Shown here piece after piece: positions 46,228-49,010 of a DNA stretch of 49,010 nt (the first letter of the stretch is position 1; every line of letters begins with the position of its first letter). The notes beneath the pieces are model-generated. The model searched no databases. It was not told the DNA's origin and saw only the letters and a program-made list of their open reading frames with translations. The stretch spans positions 1 to 49,010 of the forward strand of contig QHZB01000104.1 of assembly GCA_003224525.1 (NCBI GenBank), read 5' to 3'. Position numbers and translations under genes: made by a program. This DNA comes from Acidobacteriota bacterium. GTDB taxonomy: Bacteria; Acidobacteriota; Terriglobia; Acidiferrales; UBA7541.

Positions 46228-46510
46228 GTGCCTCTCGAAAATCTCGAAATGTCTGAACGGATGGGAGTTATATTTCTTTCATAATTCTCACCGATGCTGA
46301 TTTCTCTCTCAACACTCCTCGCAACTCTATCCTCGATCTTCCGTTCGCGTGCTGCCCTTGAGCTCGGGAACCTGGCTCTGCGGCACCGAATCGGTGTGCT
46401 TCAGAGGTCCGTAAGAAAACGCCCCGAAATTGACCTCAAGGGACCGCCTGTTGTGGATCTGGCTGTCCCACTTCTGGCGCGACTGGCGCCCGGCGCTGGC
46501 CATCGTCAAG
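46228..46510 (+). pseudogene. N-terminal fragment of an integrase-type IS transposase (module A, copy 2)
   Basis: Same leader and start as at 21361-21640 (MLISLSTLLATLSSIFRSRA, LGNLALRHRIGVLQRS) but extending a little further: in another phase the LAIVKPETV motif of the family can still be read, showing a frameshift. It ends about 46520, where repeat module C begins. No catalytic domain is present. Confidence 0.75.
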
Positions 46511-46547
46511 CCAGAAACGGTCACCCCAGTCATTTCAGTCCACCTTC

Positions 46548-46674
46548 AGTCCAACTCAAGAGCGAGATAAATGGTGCGTTCCCCTGTAAGCGACACCAGA
46601 AGCAGCACTTAGAGTTTTGTACTACCTTGCTACGAACCAGAAGGCCGGGAGTTCGAGTCTTCCCGGGCGCGCCA
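46548..46674 (+). repeat. Repeat module C with tRNA-Arg(ACG) 3' half, copy 3
   Basis: tRNA part from CTACGAA (46630) to CCA (46674) with T-loop TTCGAGT and acceptor strand CGGGCGC; the discriminator is G as in copy 2. The upstream arm matches 40727-40809. No 5' tRNA half. From 46675 to the acyltransferase start at 46807 nothing else is recognisable apart from its GAGGGG ribosome site. Confidence 0.8.
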
Positions 46675-46806
46675 CTTCAAACCGTGTACTGGAATGGATT
46701 CGTCATCGAACCACTGGAAGCCGTTTGCTTCCCGAACGAGTCGTATATGTGTTCCACCCACCCGTTTTCCGTGTATGCTTGGACCAATTTGTAGCAGAGG
46801 GGCTTT

Positions 46807-48069
46807 ATGGCGACGGTGAGCCGAACAACGCCAATCACGGAAACGACGCCGATTCTACGGGAGGCGGCCCCCGTAAAACCAGCCGCGGTGCGCAACGTCG
46901 CAATAGACGCGTATCGCGGATTGGTCATGCTGTTGATGATGGCGGAGGTGTTGCAGCTTTCCCGCGTGGCTGTGGCGTACCCAACGAGCCTGTTCTGGAA
47001 AATTCTGGCCTTCAATCAGACTCATGTGGAATGGTTTGGCTGCTCTCTGCACGACACCATTCAGCCGGGCTTCTCTTTCCTGGTTGGTGTGGCACTGCCG
47101 TATTCCATAGCCAGCCGCATCGCGAAGGGTGCGCGCTTCGCTGAATTATTCGGGCACGCACTGTGGCGTTCATTGGTGCTGGTTGCGCTGGGCGTATTCC
47201 TCCGCTCGATGGACCACTCCATGACCTATTTCACTTTTGAAGATACGCTCTCACAGATCGGATTCGGCTATCCGTTTCTATTTCTGCTCGGATTCTATTC
47301 GTCGCAAGCCGGATCGGGGAAGCGGGCGTGGGCAACGCTCGCCTTGGTTCTCGTGGGATATTGGCTAGTGTGGGCGCGATATCCCGCGACGCCAGCGAAT
47401 TTTGACTGGAGGAGCGTGGGTGTTTCTCCAGAGTGGAACGCTCACCATAATTTCACTGGTTTCGCCGCGCATTGGAACAAGAACTACAATTTTGGAAACC
47501 GCTTCGACCAATGGTTCCTGAACCTGTTCCCGCGTGAAAATCGTTTCGAATACAACTCCGGTGGATACCTCACGCTGAGTTTCATTCCCACGCTGGGCAC
47601 GATGATCCTGGGCCTGATTGCGGGAGTCTGGTTTCGCGAATCGCGGCCCAAGATCCCGATGAAGAAGCTGTTGATTGCCGGTGTGTCGGGGATTGTATTG
47701 GGATTGGCGCTGCATTACTCGCACATTTGCCCGGTGGTGAAGCGGATTTGGACGCCGTCCTGGACTATCTTCAGCGGAGGCATCTGCTTCTTGTTCCTGG
47801 CCGCGTTCAGTTGGGTGATTGATGTGAAGGGTTTGAAAAAATGGGCCTTCCCGCTAGTGGTCATCGGCATGAACTCCATCGCTGCATACTGCATCGCTCA
47901 CTTCACGGAAGGGTTTCTGGAGAGCACTTTCCGAATCCACCTGGGTCCGAGTTTCTTTCAGTTCGCCGGCGCGGGGCTGCAACCATTTTTTCAGGGCGCC
48001 GCGATTCTGCTGTGCTATTGGCTAGCGCTGTTTTGGATGTATCGACGAAAACTGTTCCTGAAGATTTAG
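46807..48069 (+). CDS. Membrane acyltransferase, DUF5009/HGSNAT-like
   Basis: 420 residues, GAGGGG upstream of the [23 protein letters not shown] opens the heparan-alpha-glucosaminide N-acetyltransferase-like family. About ten hydrophobic helices follow, with [19 protein letters not shown] on the first loop (conserved His), [40 protein letters not shown] and [14 protein letters not shown]. Members transfer acetyl groups from cytoplasmic acetyl-CoA to sugars on the outer face of the membrane. Substrate unknown; the convergent deacetylase-like gene next to it might act on the same class of glycan, but this is only positional. Confidence 0.88.
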   Translation: MATVSRTTPITETTPILREAAPVKPAAVRNVAIDAYRGLVMLLMMAEVLQLSRVAVAYPTSLFWKILAFNQTHVEWFGCSLHDTIQPGFSFLVGVALPYSIASRIAKGARFAELFGHALWRSLVLVALGVFLRSMDHSMTYFTFEDTLSQIGFGYPFLFLLGFYSSQAGSGKRAWATLALVLVGYWLVWARYPATPANFDWRSVGVSPEWNAHHNFTGFAAHWNKNYNFGNRFDQWFLNLFPRENRFEYNSGGYLTLSFIPTLGTMILGLIAGVWFRESRPKIPMKKLLIAGVSGIVLGLALHYSHICPVVKRIWTPSWTIFSGGICFLFLAAFSWVIDVKGLKKWAFPLVVIGMNSIAAYCIAHFTEGFLESTFRIHLGPSFFQFAGAGLQPFFQGAAILLCYWLALFWMYRRKLFLKI

Positions 48070-48119
48070 GGCCCGACATCCGACAAGTGCAGTTGCACAA
48101 ATTCGAGCGATGAGTACGG

Positions 48120-49010
48120 CTATTCGCTTGGTTTCGCTGGTTTGAGGGTCCAAGCTTGCAGCCGCGCCAGTTCCATCAGGTGCTCCGAATGGAATCCCGT
48201 CGGGAAGATCGGCCACGACCATATCTCCGGTGAGTCCAGAGCGACATACTTTTCGGTGGCAAGCCGCGCGGGCGCGACCGTCACGTTTTCCGGCGCCACG
48301 CCGCCATTCGCGCTCTTGCTGGCGATCTTCGCCATCGCCACAAGAAATACCTCGGGAGCTACGGGCTTACTGCCCAACCAAACTGCGTTAGGAATCTGGT
48401 GATGGCGCTGAATGAAACTGTGCAGGTCATGCACGCTACGCTCGAACTGCGACCAGGGCACTTCGATCGGCTCGCTCAGCGGCGGCGAGGGCAGGCTCGG
48501 TCCGTAGACGGTGAAGGGAAGAGTCACCTTCGCGTCAGCGCCGGGCTGGGATAGCATCCACTCGGTAACGAGCGTCATGACTTCGGCGGGAGAGAGCGTA
48601 TATGTCCCGCGAACCTGGAAGCTGACTTCCCATTCTACTTGGCGTGCGATTTCCGCGAGTTCGCTGGCGCTGAACCTGTGTCCGCGAGCGCCGTCCGCAT
48701 ACAGGCGCGTCGCCTGCGGCCCGGTGATGAACTGTACCTGAGGAAATGACTTCATGTAGCGTACGAGCTGTTCAAAGTAGCTGAACGCGCGCTCACGAGA
48801 ATCCGGAGGCCGCAAGGGATAGGTTCGCCATTGGTCGCGCGGCGGATTGGCGCCGCGGGCAAAGTTCATGTCCCAGAACTGGCTATGGATAAACTCGCAC
48901 GGGTGAAAGTAAAGGCTGACCAGCCCGCCGCCGTTACGGGTCATCTGTTCGTAGAACTGGCGAAACTTTGTCTTGCTCTCTTCAATGTTGGTCCACTCGT
49001 CATTGGGACG
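48120..49010 (-). CDS. C-terminal part of a polysaccharide-deacetylase-like protein (5' end outside window)
   Basis: Open on the minus strand from the window edge to a stop at 48120, 296 residues seen. GGLVSLYFHPCEFIHSQFWD followed by NFARGANPP and PPDSRERAFSYFEQLVRYMK resembles the final part of NodB/deacetylase-fold domains, where the histidine of FHP closes the active site. A second domain (TYTLSPAEVMTLVTEWMLSQ, VPWSQFERSVHDLHSFI, IPNAVWLGSKPVAPEVFLVA) is seen in large uncharacterised exported proteins of soil bacteria; I cannot name it. The N-terminal metal-binding motifs would lie outside the window. Confidence 0.5.
   Translation of the reverse strand, partial: RPNDEWTNIEESKTKFRQFYEQMTRNGGGLVSLYFHPCEFIHSQFWDMNFARGANPPRDQWRTYPLRPPDSRERAFSYFEQLVRYMKSFPQVQFITGPQATRLYADGARGHRFSASELAEIARQVEWEVSFQVRGTYTLSPAEVMTLVTEWMLSQPGADAKVTLPFTVYGPSLPSPPLSEPIEVPWSQFERSVHDLHSFIQRHHQIPNAVWLGSKPVAPEVFLVAMAKIASKSANGGVAPENVTVAPARLATEKYVALDSPEIWSWPIFPTGFHSEHLMELARLQAWTLKPAKPSE

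Overview
The window looks like a chromosomal stretch of an Acidobacteriota genome (Bryobacter/Solibacter/Koribacter-like). This rests on gene content, not on a marker gene. It has two very large TonB-dependent receptors with an N-terminal carboxypeptidase-regulatory-like domain, several secreted TPR proteins, an SBBP-repeat propeller protein, an Ig/IPT-repeat lipoprotein, a GtaA-like DUF4964/5127/4965/1793 protein and many degenerate IS copies. No rRNA, no complete tRNA and no CRISPR array were found.

Layout. 1-4.5 kb: end of a WD40/PD40-type protein, a secreted TPR protein (+) and a GtaA-like exported protein (-). 4.9-8.8 kb: a three-gene sensory operon of NarL/LuxR-type response regulator, sugar-binding-type periplasmic lipoprotein, and histidine kinase with a ConA-like plus OB-like ectodomain. 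9.2-17.7 kb: a carbohydrate-uptake-type locus of TonB receptor (frameshifted), giant TPR protein (frameshifted) and LacI regulator; two copies of an AAGCGCTT palindrome lie upstream of the receptor as likely LacI operators. 18.5-21.3 kb: a terminator-like structure, a DegT-type sugar aminotransferase (-) and a Tat-exported SMP-30/gluconolactonase (+). 21.3-22.1 kb: repeat mosaic with an IS fragment and a tRNA-Arg 3' half. 22.3-26.0 kb: IPT/TIG lipoprotein (-) with a clear terminator.

26.5-28.5 kb: nested, decayed IS plus a broken toxin-antitoxin pair. 29.0-34.1 kb: a catabolic module resembling sulfolactate degradation (SuyA-like, SuyB-like, ComC-like, SlcC-like), bordered by chimeric remnants: peptidase S10 N-terminus joined to aldehyde dehydrogenase C-terminus on one side, and a GH2 C-terminus followed by a YeiH sulfate-exporter N-terminus on the other. 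34.2-40.3 kb: a second receptor operon on the minus strand (TonB receptor, TPR protein, ConA-like exported protein) with a terminator. 40.3-43.9 kb: second repeat mosaic, a GlcG/HbpS-like secreted protein, a truncated protein tail and a truncated transposase. 44.0-46.2 kb: SBBP protein (-). 46.2-46.7 kb: third mosaic repeat. 46.8-49.0 kb: a membrane acyltransferase (+) and an unfinished deacetylase-like gene (-).

How it works together. The intact parts describe a glycan-oriented lifestyle: outer-membrane receptors under LacI-type control, a periplasmic-binding-protein-coupled two-component system, sugar-lactone and sulfonate/sugar-acid catabolism. Over this lies decay: at least nine copies of one 11-bp IS end, three tRNA-Arg 3' halves that look like attachment-site scars, and many small indels. 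The number of single-base frameshifts means sequencing or assembly error must be excluded before calling every broken gene a pseudogene.
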